Shown piece by piece: positions 8,460 to 21,022 of a DNA stretch of 64,000 nt. The stretch spans positions 124,001 to 188,000 of the forward strand of contig NZ_SRIO01000003.1 of assembly GCF_004684205.1 (NCBI RefSeq). Direction: 5' to 3'. Every line of letters begins with the position of its first letter. Position 1 is the stretch's first letter. The DNA is from Candidatus Macondimonas diazotrophica. Its GTDB lineage: Bacteria > Pseudomonadota > Gammaproteobacteria > UBA5335. The translations under genes and the position numbers were made by a program. The notes under the pieces are model-generated. The model ran no database searches and was not told where the DNA came from. It saw nothing but the letters and a program-made list of their open reading frames with translations.

Positions 8460-9614
8460 TCAGTGCAGTTGTTTCGAGACCGGCAGCGGTGCGTCGACGG
8501 TCTGTGTATGGGTCAGTTCGCCATCCGCCCCCGGGAACAGGGGGGCGCCACAATCCTCGCAGTCGGCAACGGGGAACCGCCCGCGGAGCACGTCGATGCG
8601 TTTGATGCCCATCTGCTGCAATACATCGCGGATCTGAGTGGCAACATCCGAGAGATCATCTTCGCCTTCCAGCAAACCCCATACGGAGCCGTGCAGTACT
8701 TCTGGGTGATTCTCCCGCAACAGACCGATTCGATATTCGACCAGGACAGCGTTGTCATAGCACGGCGCAATCACCGCATGGATCCGGTCCGGTGTCAGGT
8801 CGTACTGCGCCTGCATCTGGGCCGCACAGGCCTGCAGCGTGAATGAGCGCCCATGTTCATCGGTACGGCGCAAGGCCGGGAAATATGCATCTGGCGACAG
8901 CAGGGTGATCGCGCAGTTGCTCAGGAGGTCAGACAATGGCCGGTGAGCCACCTGCTGCCAGTGTTGATCGATGTCGTCTCGGCTTGCGGCAGCGTCGTGC
9001 CAGCGAAACAAGGCCTGATCGCCCGGGCGGGCGCGGATCAGCCCCAGCAGATAGCGCGGGTCCGCCAGATAGCGGTTGCTGGTGGGCATTGCAGCGGCAT
9101 CGACGGCCAGAACCGGCTCGGCCTCAGCCAGCCGTTGTCGCAGATGCGAAGTCAGGGAGTAGGCACCGCAATATCCGGCGGGCAGTTGGTCGGGGCCGAA
9201 CAGAAAATCGGCCAGGACCAGTGAAGCCCCGGCCGCGACCACGCCATCCTTCAGCAGCGCGCACAACTCATGGCACTGCTCGGGGTTGAGTGAACGAGCG
9301 GGAATGTCGTACCGGGACCAGGCCAGGATCGGCAGGGCGATCAACAGTCCCGTCTCACCTCCCATGGCTTCAGCCTCGATCAGGTCCGACAAGCCTTCGA
9401 ACGCCCGGGGAAGCTGGGTATGGAGTCGATCAAGCGCTTCAATGAGGCTCTTTTCGTGACCATCGGCCAGTAGGGCGCGGATCAGGGGCTTCAGGCGATC
9501 TTGATAAAATCGGTCTTCCTGCGCGCATTCCGAACGGCCTAGTCCCAATGCCAGCTGCACCAGTTCGTCGATCCGGCGATGGCCGCGCGATGCGCTTCGG
9601 CTCACTCGTCTCAT
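8460..9614 (-). CDS. DUF2863-like protein of unknown function
   Basis: Starting at the ATG at 9614, which has a GAGGAA Shine-Dalgarno eight bases upstream, the product is 384 residues; the open frame continues upstream but that part is not protein-like. The N-terminus (RRIDELVQLALGLGRSE, then EDRFYQDRL) resembles DUF2863 as I remember it from betaproteobacteria. No catalytic motif is apparent. The C-terminus carries a possible metal-binding pair, DCEDCGAPLF. The gene lies 85 bp downstream of the DUF2126 transglutaminase gene on the same strand, suggesting a shared transcript and perhaps a shared pathway. The family call rests on recall, not a search. Confidence 0.65.
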   Translation of the reverse strand: MRRVSRSASRGHRRIDELVQLALGLGRSECAQEDRFYQDRLKPLIRALLADGHEKSLIEALDRLHTQLPRAFEGLSDLIEAEAMGGETGLLIALPILAWSRYDIPARSLNPEQCHELCALLKDGVVAAGASLVLADFLFGPDQLPAGYCGAYSLTSHLRQRLAEAEPVLAVDAAAMPTSNRYLADPRYLLGLIRARPGDQALFRWHDAAASRDDIDQHWQQVAHRPLSDLLSNCAITLLSPDAYFPALRRTDEHGRSFTLQACAAQMQAQYDLTPDRIHAVIAPCYDNAVLVEYRIGLLRENHPEVLHGSVWGLLEGEDDLSDVATQIRDVLQQMGIKRIDVLRGRFPVADCEDCGAPLFPGADGELTHTQTVDAPLPVSKQLH

Positions 9615-9699
9615 TCCACGGTTCCTCACCCACCCCGGCTTCGGACCGGATAACTGACCTATTTTACCCGACCCGGGACCCTGGGTGATGGGGGCCGAT

Positions 9700-12600
9700 T
9701 CAGCGCGGCATCCAGATCGAGCGCCGGCGCAGATCCAGCGTATGCGGATATTCGCGATTGGTCTCCTCCGGTGGAGGCTGCATGGGCCCCAATGGATGAC
9801 CATTGGGAAGGAAACGGCTCAGGCGCGCGATGTCCGGCGGGACTTCCAATACGCCGGGTGTGTGGCCGAATCCCCAGAAGCGGCTGACCCGCCGGGTTTC
9901 GGCGGCGTAGGCATTGACCGGGTAGACATCGTAGCTGCGCCCGCCGGGATGGGCGACATGATAGGTGCAGCCGCCGATGGATCGGCCATTCCAGGTGTCG
10001 ATGATGTCGAAGATCAGCGGCGAGTGAATTCCGATGGTCGGGTGCAGGGCAGAGGGCGGCTGCCAGGCGCGGTAGCGCACCCCGGCCACATACTCGCCAT
10101 GCGTGCCGGTGTTGTGCAAGGGGACGCGGCGGCCGTTGCACGCGATGACATGGCGCGAATCGGTCAGGCCGGTTACCCGTACCTGCAGCCGCTCGACCGA
10201 CGAATCGACGAAGCGGGCGGTGCCCAGATTGGTGGATTCCTCGCCCAGCACATTCCACGGCTCCAGTGCACCGCGCAGCTCCAGATGGATGTCGCCAACA
10301 CGGACTTCGCCGTAATGGGGGAAGCGGAATTCCAGAAAGGGGGCGAACCACTCCGGATGGAAGGGAAATCCCGATTCGCGCAGGAAACGGGTGACATCCT
10401 GGATGTCCTGCCACACGAAATGCGGCAGCATGAAGCGATCGTGCAATGCGGTTCCCCAACGCACCAGATCATGGCGGTAGGGGCGGTACCAGAAATGCGC
10501 GACCAGGGTGCGCAGCAGCAGCATCTGCACCAGACTCATGCGGGCATGAGGCGGCATTTCGAAGGCGCGCAACTCAAGCAGTCCCAGCCGGCCGCGCTGG
10601 CTGTCCGGCGAATAGAGCTTGTCGATACAGAACTCGGCGCGGTGAGTGTTGCCGGTCAGGTCCGTCAGCAGGTTGCGGAGCAGCCGATCGACCAGCCACG
10701 GCTGCGGCACTTCGCCATCCGGCATCTCCTTGAAGGCGATATCGAGCTCATAGAGGCTTTCGATGCGCGCTTCATCTGCCCGGGGGGCCTGGCTGGTCGG
10801 ACCAATGAACAGTCCCGAGAACAGATAGCTCATGGCCGGATGATGCTGCCAGAAGGTGATCAGGCTACGCAGCAGGTCGGGTCGGCGCAGGAAGGGGCTG
10901 TCGGCTGGCGTGCTGCCGCCGAGAGTGACGTGATTGCCGCCGCCGGTGCCGGTGTGGCGGCCGTCGAGCATGAATTTTTCGGTACCGAGCCGCGCCCGGT
11001 GGGCTTCGTCATACAGCGTTTCGGTGATTTCGACCATCTCCGCCCAGTTTTCCGCGGGGTGGACGTTGACCTCGATCACGCCCGGATCCGGTGTGATATG
11101 CAGCCGTTTGAGGCGCCAGTCATGCGGCGGCTCATAGCCTTCGAGGCGGACCGGCAGGCCGAGCTGCGCCGCGGTGGCTTCGATGCAGGCGAGCAGATTC
11201 AGGTAGTGTTCGAGATAGCTGACCGGTGGCAGGAAGATATGGAGGCAGCCGTCGCGGGGTTCGATGCACAGTGCAGTGCGAAACACATCCGCCCAGCGCG
11301 CCGGGTTCAGATCATCAGCCTGTTCCATTTCACGGATGGGCTGGGGCGGCGCTGGTGTCCAGGTGCTGTAATGGCGTGCGACTTCGCCCTGCAGGTCATC
11401 CAGCGGTGGTCGGGGCTCGAACGGGCTTGGTTCCGGAACGACCTCGCGCCGTTCACGCTGCTGGGCGCTCCAGGGTAATTGATCCAGGGGCAGGCGCAGG
11501 CCCATGGGCGAATCGCCGGGCAGCAGAAACATCACCTCGCGGCGGAACGGCCAATGCACGCTCTCCCACCGGTTCGAGCCGTAGTTCCAGCGCACCGGCA
11601 GGCAGTAACCCACCGGCATGTCGAGTCCTCGTTCCAGGACCTGCCGCAGGCTCGCATGATCGGGGTGCTGTTTGTCCGCGAGTTTCAGGGGGTCGAGGTC
11701 GAGCGGCAGGCTGTCCGCCTTCCAGAGGTGATAGAGCGTGTCCTCATAACCCGGCTGCACGTGGTCCGGCGCAACCCCGAGGCGACGAGCCAGTTCGCGG
11801 CCGAAGCACAGCGCATCGTCGATCGTGCATCCATAATCCTTACCATCATCGGCAAGTAGGTCGGGCCGCTGCCACACCGGCCGGCCATCGGTCCGCCAGT
11901 AAAGCGACAAGGCCCAGCGGGGCAGTTCCTCGCCGGGATACCACTTCCCCTGTCCCACGTGGAAGACCCCGCCGGGTGCGAATCGATCCTGCAGCCGGCG
12001 CAACAGCACGCCGGCGCGTTCTCGCTTGTGCGGGCCTAGCGCCGCGGTGTTCCATTGGGGAGACTCCATGTCGTCGACCGACACGAAGGTGGGCTCCCCG
12101 CCCATGGTGAGCCGCACGTCGCCGGCCCGAAGCTGATCGTCCACCGCACGTCCCAGAAGTGTGATCGCTTGCCACTGGTCGTCACTGTAGGGCTTGGTGA
12201 CGCGGGGATCCTCATGAATGCGCTGGACTTCGTTATGGTGAGAAAACGTCACTTCGGTGTCGGGATCACCCCAGAAGTTGCCGGTCACGGGGGCGGCGCT
12301 CACCGGATCCGGCGTGCAGGCCAGCGGGATATGGCCTTCGCCAGCGAACAGCCCGGAAGTGGGATCGAGGCCGATCCAGCCCGCGCCGGGGACATACACT
12401 TCGCACCAGGCATGCAGATCCGTGAAATCGGCTTCGGGCCCGGAGGGGCCGTCCAGTGACCTGACATCAGGTTTGAGCTGAACCAGATAACCGGAGACAA
12501 AGCGTGCGGCCAGACCGAGGTGGCGCATGATCTGGACCAGCAGCCAAGCCGAATCCCGGCACGAACCGGTGGTTTTTTTCAGAGTCTCCTCGCAACTCTG

Positions 12601-13101
12601 GATGCCGGGTTCCATCCGGATCAGATAGCCGATATCGCGTTGCAGCCGACTGTTGAGGTCCACCAGAAAATCGACGACATACGGGCGTTTTCCGCGTTCC
12701 ACGCCAGACAACCACTTGCGCAGCAGCGGGCCGTTCTCCGTGACCTCCATGTAAGGCGTCAATTCCTTGCGTAACTGGCGGTCGTAGGTGAAGGGGAAAT
12801 GCTTGGCATATTCCTCCACGAAGAAATCGAAGGGATTGATGACCACCATCTCGGCGATCAGGTCGACTTCGATGCCGAGAGTCCGGGTTTCCTGCTGAAA
12901 GACGACCCGGGCGAGGATGTTGCCGAACGGGTCCTGCTGCCAGTTGATGAAATGATCCTCCGGCGTCACGCGCAGCGAGTAGGACAGAATCGGCGTCCTG
13001 CTGTGCACCGCCGGACGCAGGCGGATCACCTGCGGGGACAGCGCAACGGGGCGATCATAGTGGTAGACGGTCTTGTGGTTGAGCGCCACGCGCAGGGACA
13101 T
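9700..13101 (-). CDS. Transglutaminase-like/DUF2126 protein
   Basis: A 1,133-residue protein with a bacterial transglutaminase N-terminal domain (about 1-90), a transglutaminase core with the complete triad Cys181 (GSCRD), His230 (DLHAW) and Asp246 (GLDPTSG), and a very large DUF2126 region (about 290-1120). No signal peptide is visible, so it is probably cytoplasmic. Proteins of this architecture usually accompany circularly permuted ATP-grasp and alpha-E proteins, as they do here across the divergent spacer, and comparative genomics has predicted a peptide or amide ligation/hydrolysis role. The substrate is unknown. A GGAGG Shine-Dalgarno precedes the ATG at 13101. Length and layout match the family. 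Confidence 0.9.
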   Translation of the reverse strand: MSLRVALNHKTVYHYDRPVALSPQVIRLRPAVHSRTPILSYSLRVTPEDHFINWQQDPFGNILARVVFQQETRTLGIEVDLIAEMVVINPFDFFVEEYAKHFPFTYDRQLRKELTPYMEVTENGPLLRKWLSGVERGKRPYVVDFLVDLNSRLQRDIGYLIRMEPGIQSCEETLKKTTGSCRDSAWLLVQIMRHLGLAARFVSGYLVQLKPDVRSLDGPSGPEADFTDLHAWCEVYVPGAGWIGLDPTSGLFAGEGHIPLACTPDPVSAAPVTGNFWGDPDTEVTFSHHNEVQRIHEDPRVTKPYSDDQWQAITLLGRAVDDQLRAGDVRLTMGGEPTFVSVDDMESPQWNTAALGPHKRERAGVLLRRLQDRFAPGGVFHVGQGKWYPGEELPRWALSLYWRTDGRPVWQRPDLLADDGKDYGCTIDDALCFGRELARRLGVAPDHVQPGYEDTLYHLWKADSLPLDLDPLKLADKQHPDHASLRQVLERGLDMPVGYCLPVRWNYGSNRWESVHWPFRREVMFLLPGDSPMGLRLPLDQLPWSAQQRERREVVPEPSPFEPRPPLDDLQGEVARHYSTWTPAPPQPIREMEQADDLNPARWADVFRTALCIEPRDGCLHIFLPPVSYLEHYLNLLACIEATAAQLGLPVRLEGYEPPHDWRLKRLHITPDPGVIEVNVHPAENWAEMVEITETLYDEAHRARLGTEKFMLDGRHTGTGGGNHVTLGGSTPADSPFLRRPDLLRSLITFWQHHPAMSYLFSGLFIGPTSQAPRADEARIESLYELDIAFKEMPDGEVPQPWLVDRLLRNLLTDLTGNTHRAEFCIDKLYSPDSQRGRLGLLELRAFEMPPHARMSLVQMLLLRTLVAHFWYRPYRHDLVRWGTALHDRFMLPHFVWQDIQDVTRFLRESGFPFHPEWFAPFLEFRFPHYGEVRVGDIHLELRGALEPWNVLGEESTNLGTARFVDSSVERLQVRVTGLTDSRHVIACNGRRVPLHNTGTHGEYVAGVRYRAWQPPSALHPTIGIHSPLIFDIIDTWNGRSIGGCTYHVAHPGGRSYDVYPVNAYAAETRRVSRFWGFGHTPGVLEVPPDIARLSRFLPNGHPLGPMQPPPEETNREYPHTLDLRRRSIWMPR

Positions 13102-13471
13102 CAGGGCCTCCAGGGGGGGATTCTCAGCAAGTGATTGTGACCCGAGCGTTGGTGGGATGCGATTGATGCCGCTTGACTAGCCAACATCATGCCAGCCCGG
13201 TGGCGTTTCCGGATTCAGGTGATTCCCCGCCTGTACTGGCTGGCGTAAGAATCGCTACGCCCCCAAGATACCGCTGGCGCACCATTATGAGGCTCTTTTG
13301 TGACCCTGCTGAGATGCCCGAAAGGTGGATTGATCATCTCGGCACGAATTACTCGGGCTGTTTGGGGACGACCTGCTCCTGTCGTGTCTAGGGTGATCCG
13401 GCGCGTTTCTTGTAAGGAAATTGTGAAAAACTGAGATGGCCGTTGGATTCATCTCACGATCGGGAGCCCAC
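13102..13471. other. Divergent promoter region of the transglutaminase/ATP-grasp cluster
   Basis: This 370-bp spacer separates the divergent DUF2126 and ATP-grasp genes and has no credible ORF. It must contain both promoters. I found no confident -35/-10 pair, no clear sigma-54 site and no strong dyad. The AT-richest part is at about 13405-13435, close to the plus-strand gene. Confidence 0.5.
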
Positions 13472-14938
13472 ATGTCGCAGCAATGGCGCGATTACCTGCA
13501 GCAGGATTTCTACGATGAACTCATTGGCCCCGATGGGCCGCGCCCGGCGGCGCGTCATCTGATCGAGCATCTGAACAAACTGGGACCCGAGACGCTGCGC
13601 GAACGGCAACGCGCCGCCGAACTCGAGATCAAGACGCTGGGCATCACTTTCACGGTCTACAGTGACGGCAACGCCATCGACCGGGCTTGGCCGATGGACA
13701 TCATTCCACGGGTGATTCCGGCGCCCGAATGGCGGCGCACCGAGGCGGGCCTGAAGCAGCGCGTGCAGGCGCTCAATCTGTTCATCAACGACATTTACGG
13801 GCCGCAACACATCATTCGGGACAAGCATTTCCCCGAAGCGCTCATCGCCAGTTCCCGGAATTTTCGCCCGCAATGCCGCGATTTCACGCCGCCACTTGGG
13901 GTTTGGGCGCACATCTGCGGTTCAGACATGGTGCGCGACCGTGATGGAACGCTGTATGTCCTGGAAGACAACCTGCGGGTGCCGTCGGGTGTGTCCTACA
14001 TGATGATGAATCGCATGGTGATGAAGCACGTCTTTCCGGAACTGTTCGAGGACCAGCTCATCCTGCCGGTGGATGACTATCCCTCGCAGCTCTTCGACAT
14101 GCTGGCGGCGATGTCGCCTCGCCCGGGTGACTATCCCTGCGTCGTGGTGATGACCCCGGGTATCTATAACTCGGCCTATTTCGAACACGCCTATCTGGCC
14201 CAGCAGATGGGCGTGGAACTGGTGGTGGGTTCGGACCTGTACGTCGGCGAGGATGACTGTGTTTACATGCGCACTATCCAGGGGCCGGAGCGGGTCGACG
14301 TCATCTACCGTCGCATCGATGACGATTTTCTCGATCCAGAAGCCTTCCGGGCCGACTCCACCTTGGGCGTGCCGGGGCTGCTGAGGGCCTGGCGAGCGCG
14401 CAAGGTGGCCTTGGTCAATGCGCCCGGCGCGGGGGTTGCGGATGACAAGGTGGTCTACACCTATGTTCCGGACTTCATCAAATACTATCTGGATGAGGAT
14501 CCGATTCTGCCCAATGTGCCGACTTGGCGCTGTGAGGACCCGGTATCGCTGAAACACGTGCTGGCCCAGCTTCCCGAACTGGTGATCAAGCCGGCGAACG
14601 AGTCGGGCGGCTACGGCATGCTGGTCGGACCCAAGGCCAGCCGCGCCGAATGCGCGCACTTTGGGCAGTTGATTCAAAGCGATCCGCGCAACTATATCGC
14701 CCAGCCGACGCTGGCGCTGTCGACGGTTCCATCGCTCACCGATCATGTCCCCGAGCCGCGCCATGTCGATCTGCGCCCATTCATCCTCAGTGGCAACGAG
14801 ATCCAGGTCACCACTGGCGGCCTCACCCGTGTGGCGATGGTCAAAGGATCGCTGGTGGTGAACTCGTCGCAAGGGGGTGGAAGCAAGGACACCTGGGTGG
14901 TTGAACTCGGCGACGCCGAGGCTCAGTCCGGACGATGA
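13472..14938 (+). CDS. Circularly permuted type 2 ATP-grasp protein
   Basis: A 488-residue member of the circularly permuted ATP-grasp family (formerly DUF404/DUF407), predicted to form an acyl-phosphate and ligate it to an amine. Signature stretches are LEDNLRVPSGVSYMM (N-terminal half), VIKPANESGGYGMLVGP, and near the C-terminus VDLRPFIL with VVNSSQGGGSKDTW. The start at 13472 has a GGGAG Shine-Dalgarno; the open frame reaches 12 codons further upstream but that extension is not typical. It is followed 21 bp later by the alpha-E gene and is divergent from the DUF2126 gene. Confidence 0.9.
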   Translation: MSQQWRDYLQQDFYDELIGPDGPRPAARHLIEHLNKLGPETLRERQRAAELEIKTLGITFTVYSDGNAIDRAWPMDIIPRVIPAPEWRRTEAGLKQRVQALNLFINDIYGPQHIIRDKHFPEALIASSRNFRPQCRDFTPPLGVWAHICGSDMVRDRDGTLYVLEDNLRVPSGVSYMMMNRMVMKHVFPELFEDQLILPVDDYPSQLFDMLAAMSPRPGDYPCVVVMTPGIYNSAYFEHAYLAQQMGVELVVGSDLYVGEDDCVYMRTIQGPERVDVIYRRIDDDFLDPEAFRADSTLGVPGLLRAWRARKVALVNAPGAGVADDKVVYTYVPDFIKYYLDEDPILPNVPTWRCEDPVSLKHVLAQLPELVIKPANESGGYGMLVGPKASRAECAHFGQLIQSDPRNYIAQPTLALSTVPSLTDHVPEPRHVDLRPFILSGNEIQVTTGGLTRVAMVKGSLVVNSSQGGGSKDTWVVELGDAEAQSGR

Positions 14939-14959
14939 CGGCCACAAGGAGCTTTACTG

Positions 14960-17928
<2,969 letters not shown>

Positions 17929-17932
<4 letters not shown>

Positions 17933-18489
17933 ACCCCTATGAGCAGGCGCATCAGTGGCTGGCCGAGCAGCCGGACACGGTGGCACTGCTGATCCGGAAG
18001 GCAGCGGCACTGGAGTGTTGTGGGGCGAGCCATGCGGGGTTGACGCCGCACCCTCCGCGGCTGGTGTTCGATTTGCGCGGTACCCGAGCCGGGAGTTCGG
18101 ACAGCGCGGGCACGATTCGTCTCAATCCCGTGCTGCTTCGCGAAAATACTGCGGCATTCATGGCGCTGACGTTGCCGCATGAAGTGGCGCACTGGATCGT
18201 ATTCCGCTGGCGTCCGGGCGCCTCGCCTCACGGTGCGGAGTGGCGGCAGGTCATGGCGTGGCTGGGTGCGCCGGCGCAACGGTGCCACGACTTCGATGTC
18301 ACGCGAGCGCGTCTCAAGACGGGGCGGCGGTACGCCTACCGGTGCGCTTGCCGGCAGCATACCCTCGGCGCTGTGGCGCATCGACGCAGTCAGACCGGCC
18401 GGACGATCTATCGATGTCGCGTCTGTGGGAGCGTCCTGCGCCCACTCGATACCGCAATCACCGCCATGGTGTGCGGATTGCCTCAATGA
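17929..18489 (+). CDS. SprT-like zinc metalloprotease-domain protein
   Basis: A 186-residue SprT-family protein. The metalloprotease motif HEVAH gives His84, Glu85 and His88, with a third ligand candidate at His101 (PHGAEW). A C-terminal zinc ribbon has Cys139/Cys141 and Cys163/Cys166. The start is TTG at 17929, overlapping the aroE stop as TTGA; no ATG lies before the conserved region. SprT proteins are related to the eukaryotic DNA-protein crosslink protease Spartan, but the bacterial role is unclear. It is translationally coupled to aroE. Confidence 0.88.
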
Positions 18490-18590
18490 TCTCGCTGGCG
18501 GGTACGATGTTCGCAAGCAAGCTAAGATTGCAGGCAGGAACATCGCACACGCCAAAAGCGTGGAGCTGAATAAACTCAGGAGGAAGGGCA

Positions 18591-18932
18591 ATGCTGAGAC
18601 AAGTTTGCGGAGTGGATGATCTGACGGTCGGCGGGATGCAGAAATTCGATGTCGCCGGAACCGCCATCATCCTTTATCGGCTCGAGGACGGCTTTTACGC
18701 CACCCAGCGGTTGTGTACCCATACCTGGGGGCCGTTGGACCGCGGAAAGCTCGAGGACGGATGCGTCGTGTGCCCCTTGCATCGCGCGCGCTTCGATGTG
18801 CGCACCGGGGCGGTCAAGCAATGGGCCAATTTTCCGCCGGGCGTTCAGTTGCTCAACTTCTTGCGCGGTCACAAGCCACTGACCACTTATCCGGTCGAAG
18901 TGAAGGAGGGGCGGATCTGGGTGGATGTTTGA
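18591..18932 (+). CDS. Rieske [2Fe-2S] ferredoxin-type protein
   Basis: A 113-residue single-domain Rieske protein with ligands Cys42-X-His44 (LCTHTWG) and Cys61-X2-His64 (VVCPLHRARFD), the standard CxH-X16-CxxH pattern. There is no TM segment or signal, so it is a soluble ferredoxin of the NirD or dioxygenase-ferredoxin type. No partner oxygenase or reductase is adjacent, so its electron partners are unknown. AGGAGG precedes the ATG. It follows the SprT-like gene by 101 bp and precedes the lysC promoter. Confidence 0.9.
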   Translation: MLRQVCGVDDLTVGGMQKFDVAGTAIILYRLEDGFYATQRLCTHTWGPLDRGKLEDGCVVCPLHRARFDVRTGAVKQWANFPPGVQLLNFLRGHKPLTTYPVEVKEGRIWVDV

Positions 18933-18947
18933 AGCCATGCCGCCGGC

Positions 18948-18976
18948 ATCTGCACCGGTTGCGGTTCAGTTATAAT
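18948..18976 (+). promoter_or_regulatory. Putative lysC promoter
   Basis: A perfect TATAAT -10 hexamer lies at 18971-18976, about 95 bp before the lysC start. The -35 position is poor (ATCTGC at 17-bp spacing), so the call rests on the -10 element and its place in the gap between the Rieske gene and lysC. Confidence 0.5.
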
Positions 18977-19070
18977 CGGCGCCTTTGGGCCCCGGATGCT
19001 CGGGCGGTGACAATCCGCCGCAATGAGCCTTGGCGCGAGCCGCAATTCAGCGAAGGATCCAGCAGGTACC

Positions 19071-20297
19071 ATGGCCTTGATCGTCCAAAAATACGGAGGC
19101 ACCTCGGTCGGCACCATCGAGCGGATCGAACGCGTGGCTCGCAAGGTGATCGCCGCCCGCGCGCGAGGCGACCAGGTCGTCGTCGTCGTATCGGCAATGA
19201 GTGGGGAAACCGACCGGTTACTCGGGCTGGCGCGCCAGATCGCGTCCCGTCCCGAACCCCGGGAAGTCGATGTGCTGATTTCGACAGGTGAGCAGGTCAC
19301 CATCGCCCTGCTTGCCATGACGCTGCAGAAGCTCGGCTGTCCCGCACGCTCCTATACGGGCGCACAGGTGCCCATCATCACCGATTCGGCGCATGGCAAG
19401 GCGCGGATCGCGCGCATCGATCCGCACCAGGTGCGCGCGGCTCTGGACGCCGGCCAGGTGGTCGTGGTGGCGGGCTTTCAGGGCGTTGATGCCCTGGGCA
19501 ACATCACCACACTCGGACGGGGTGGTTCCGATACCACGGGTGTGGCCCTGGCGGCAGCCTTGAAGGCAGATGAATGCCAGATCTTTACCGATGTCGATGG
19601 GGTGTATACCGCCGATCCACGCATTGTTCCCACAGCGCGGCGACTGGATCACATCACCTTCGAGGAAATGCTTGAGCTGGCCAGCCTCGGAGCCAAAGTG
19701 TTGCAGATCCGATCCGTCGAATTTGCGGGCAAGTACAACGTTCCGCTGCGTGTCCTGTCCACCTTCCAGGAAGGGCCCGGCACGCTGATCACCTATGAGG
19801 AGCAGCAAGTGGAAGAGGTCGTCATCTCCGGAATCGCGCAAAATCGTGACGAAGCGCAGATCACGGTGAGCGGAATTCCCGATCATCCGGGTGTGGCCTA
19901 CCGCGTGCTCGGGCCGGTTGCCGATGCCAACATCGAAGTGGACATGATTGTGCAGAACGTTGCCCGTGACGGGACGACCGACCTCACCTTCACGGTCCAT
20001 CGCAACGACCATGAGCGTGCAATGGAGATCTTGCGTGGGCGACAGAAGGATCTGGGCGCCCGCGAGATCGCCGGTGATTCGGCGATCGCCAAGATCTCGC
20101 TGGTCGGGGTCGGGATGCGCAGCCATGCCGGCGTCGCGGCGCGCATGTTCAGTGTTCTCGCGTCCGAAGGAATCAACATCCGGATGATCTCCACTTCCGA
20201 GATCAAGATTTCGGTCGTGGTCAGCGAAAAATATGTCGAGTTGGCGGTTCGGGCGCTTCATGAGGCCTTCGCGTTGGATCGGGCGCCTCATCGCTAA
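19071..20297 (+). CDS. lysC: Aspartate kinase
   Basis: A 408-residue aspartokinase phosphorylating aspartate at the head of the lysine, threonine and methionine pathways. The N-terminal motif [15 protein letters not shown], the GRGGSDTT loop and [13 protein letters not shown] mark the catalytic domain; two ACT domains follow from about residue 265, suggesting feedback regulation by lysine and threonine. The start is the ATG at 19071 (AGCAGGTACC just upstream), because the family begins [10 protein letters not shown]; the frame is open 16 codons further upstream. It precedes csrA, a common gammaproteobacterial arrangement. Confidence 0.96.
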   Translation: MALIVQKYGGTSVGTIERIERVARKVIAARARGDQVVVVVSAMSGETDRLLGLARQIASRPEPREVDVLISTGEQVTIALLAMTLQKLGCPARSYTGAQVPIITDSAHGKARIARIDPHQVRAALDAGQVVVVAGFQGVDALGNITTLGRGGSDTTGVALAAALKADECQIFTDVDGVYTADPRIVPTARRLDHITFEEMLELASLGAKVLQIRSVEFAGKYNVPLRVLSTFQEGPGTLITYEEQQVEEVVISGIAQNRDEAQITVSGIPDHPGVAYRVLGPVADANIEVDMIVQNVARDGTTDLTFTVHRNDHERAMEILRGRQKDLGAREIAGDSAIAKISLVGVGMRSHAGVAARMFSVLASEGINIRMISTSEIKISVVVSEKYVELAVRALHEAFALDRAPHR

Positions 20298-20389
20298 CGT
20301 TCAAACAGACCCGTCTTGGGCCGATATCAAAACGGGGTATCACAGGATGTGGCGACCCCAACACGTTGATAGACAGCAAGGAGCATTCA

Positions 20390-20590
20390 ATGCTGATTTT
20401 GACAAGGCGAGTGGGCGAAACGGTCATGGTGGGCGATGAGATCACCATTACCGTTCTGGGCGTCAAGGGCAACCAGGTACGTCTCGGCATCAATGCGCCC
20501 AAGGATGTAGCGGTTCACCGGGAAGAGATTTACCAGCGCATCAAGCACGAGCATGACGATATGGAACCGGGGGATGTAATCGGGCGTTGA
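20390..20590 (+). CDS. csrA: Carbon storage regulator CsrA
   Basis: A 66-residue CsrA, the homodimeric RNA-binding regulator recognising GGA motifs in mRNA leaders. The start [16 protein letters not shown], the [13 protein letters not shown] core and the VHREEIY RNA-binding strand are canonical. The ATG at 20390 has an AGGAGC Shine-Dalgarno; an upstream in-frame start would add eight non-conserved residues. The gene lies 92 bp after lysC and about 100 bp before tRNA-Ser(GCU), matching the E. coli csrA-serV order. Confidence 0.97.
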   Translation: MLILTRRVGETVMVGDEITITVLGVKGNQVRLGINAPKDVAVHREEIYQRIKHEHDDMEPGDVIGR

Positions 20591-20600
20591 GCCGGGCGGC

Positions 20601-20629
20601 TTTACCCCGCGTCGCAATCCCGATAGAAT
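20601..20629 (+). promoter_or_regulatory. Putative tRNA-Ser promoter
   Basis: TTTACC (20601-20606) and TAGAAT (20624-20629) are separated by 17 bp and lie about 60 bp upstream of the tRNA. Four of six bases match the -35 consensus and five of six match the -10. Confidence 0.45.
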
Positions 20630-20688
20630 CGGCGCTCTTCTCTTGGCAGCACCGGCGGTTCTCGACGATGCTGCTGTCTACCGATCAC

Positions 20689-20779
20689 GGAGAGATGGCC
20701 GAGAGGCCGAAGGCGCTCCCCTGCTAAGGGAGTATGGGTCAAAAGCCCATCGAGGGTTCGAATCCCTCTCTCTCCGCCA
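20689..20779 (+). tRNA. tRNA-Ser (anticodon GCU)
   Basis: The 91-nt gene has a 7-bp acceptor stem (GGAGAGA/TCTCTCC), discriminator G and an encoded CCA. The anticodon arm is CTCCC-CTGCTAA-GGGAG, placing the anticodon GCT at 20723-20725 to read AGC/AGU serine codons. A long variable arm (TATGGGTCAAAAGCCCATC) confirms a class II tRNA. The T-arm GAGGG-TTCGAAT-CCCTC is intact. It sits downstream of csrA as in E. coli. Confidence 0.97.
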
Positions 20780-21022
20780 CTTTTCTGCGACGACGTCGTT
20801 CGCGCTCCCACCCCTGGCGGCTCGGAATGGTTGATTTCGGCCGACCGTGTCTCCTTTGCGCAGGGTCTTGACGGGCATCCTCGACAACGAGGCAGCGGTG
20901 AGTGTGAACCATCTGCCGTCAGTCAGGCGAACGCGCGACGACGGGCGGCACGAAAATGGCATGTGTTCGGCAGAGTGCCCGGGTGATCGGGGCATCGGAT
21001 AGTGGTTGAGTCAGGAGGGGAA

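Noticed and set aside
9685-11478. Plus-strand ORF of 597 codons antisense to the DUF2126 gene
   Set aside because: It mirrors a conserved DUF2126 coding sequence in GC-rich DNA and has no domain of its own.
13102-13471. Sigma-54-like promoter (TGGCGCACCATTATG) in the divergent spacer
   Set aside because: The -24 GG is present but the -12 GC element is absent.
20780-21022. A further tRNA or small RNA after tRNA-Ser
   Set aside because: Apart from a short palindrome around ACGACGTCGT there is no cloverleaf, terminator or T-loop motif.
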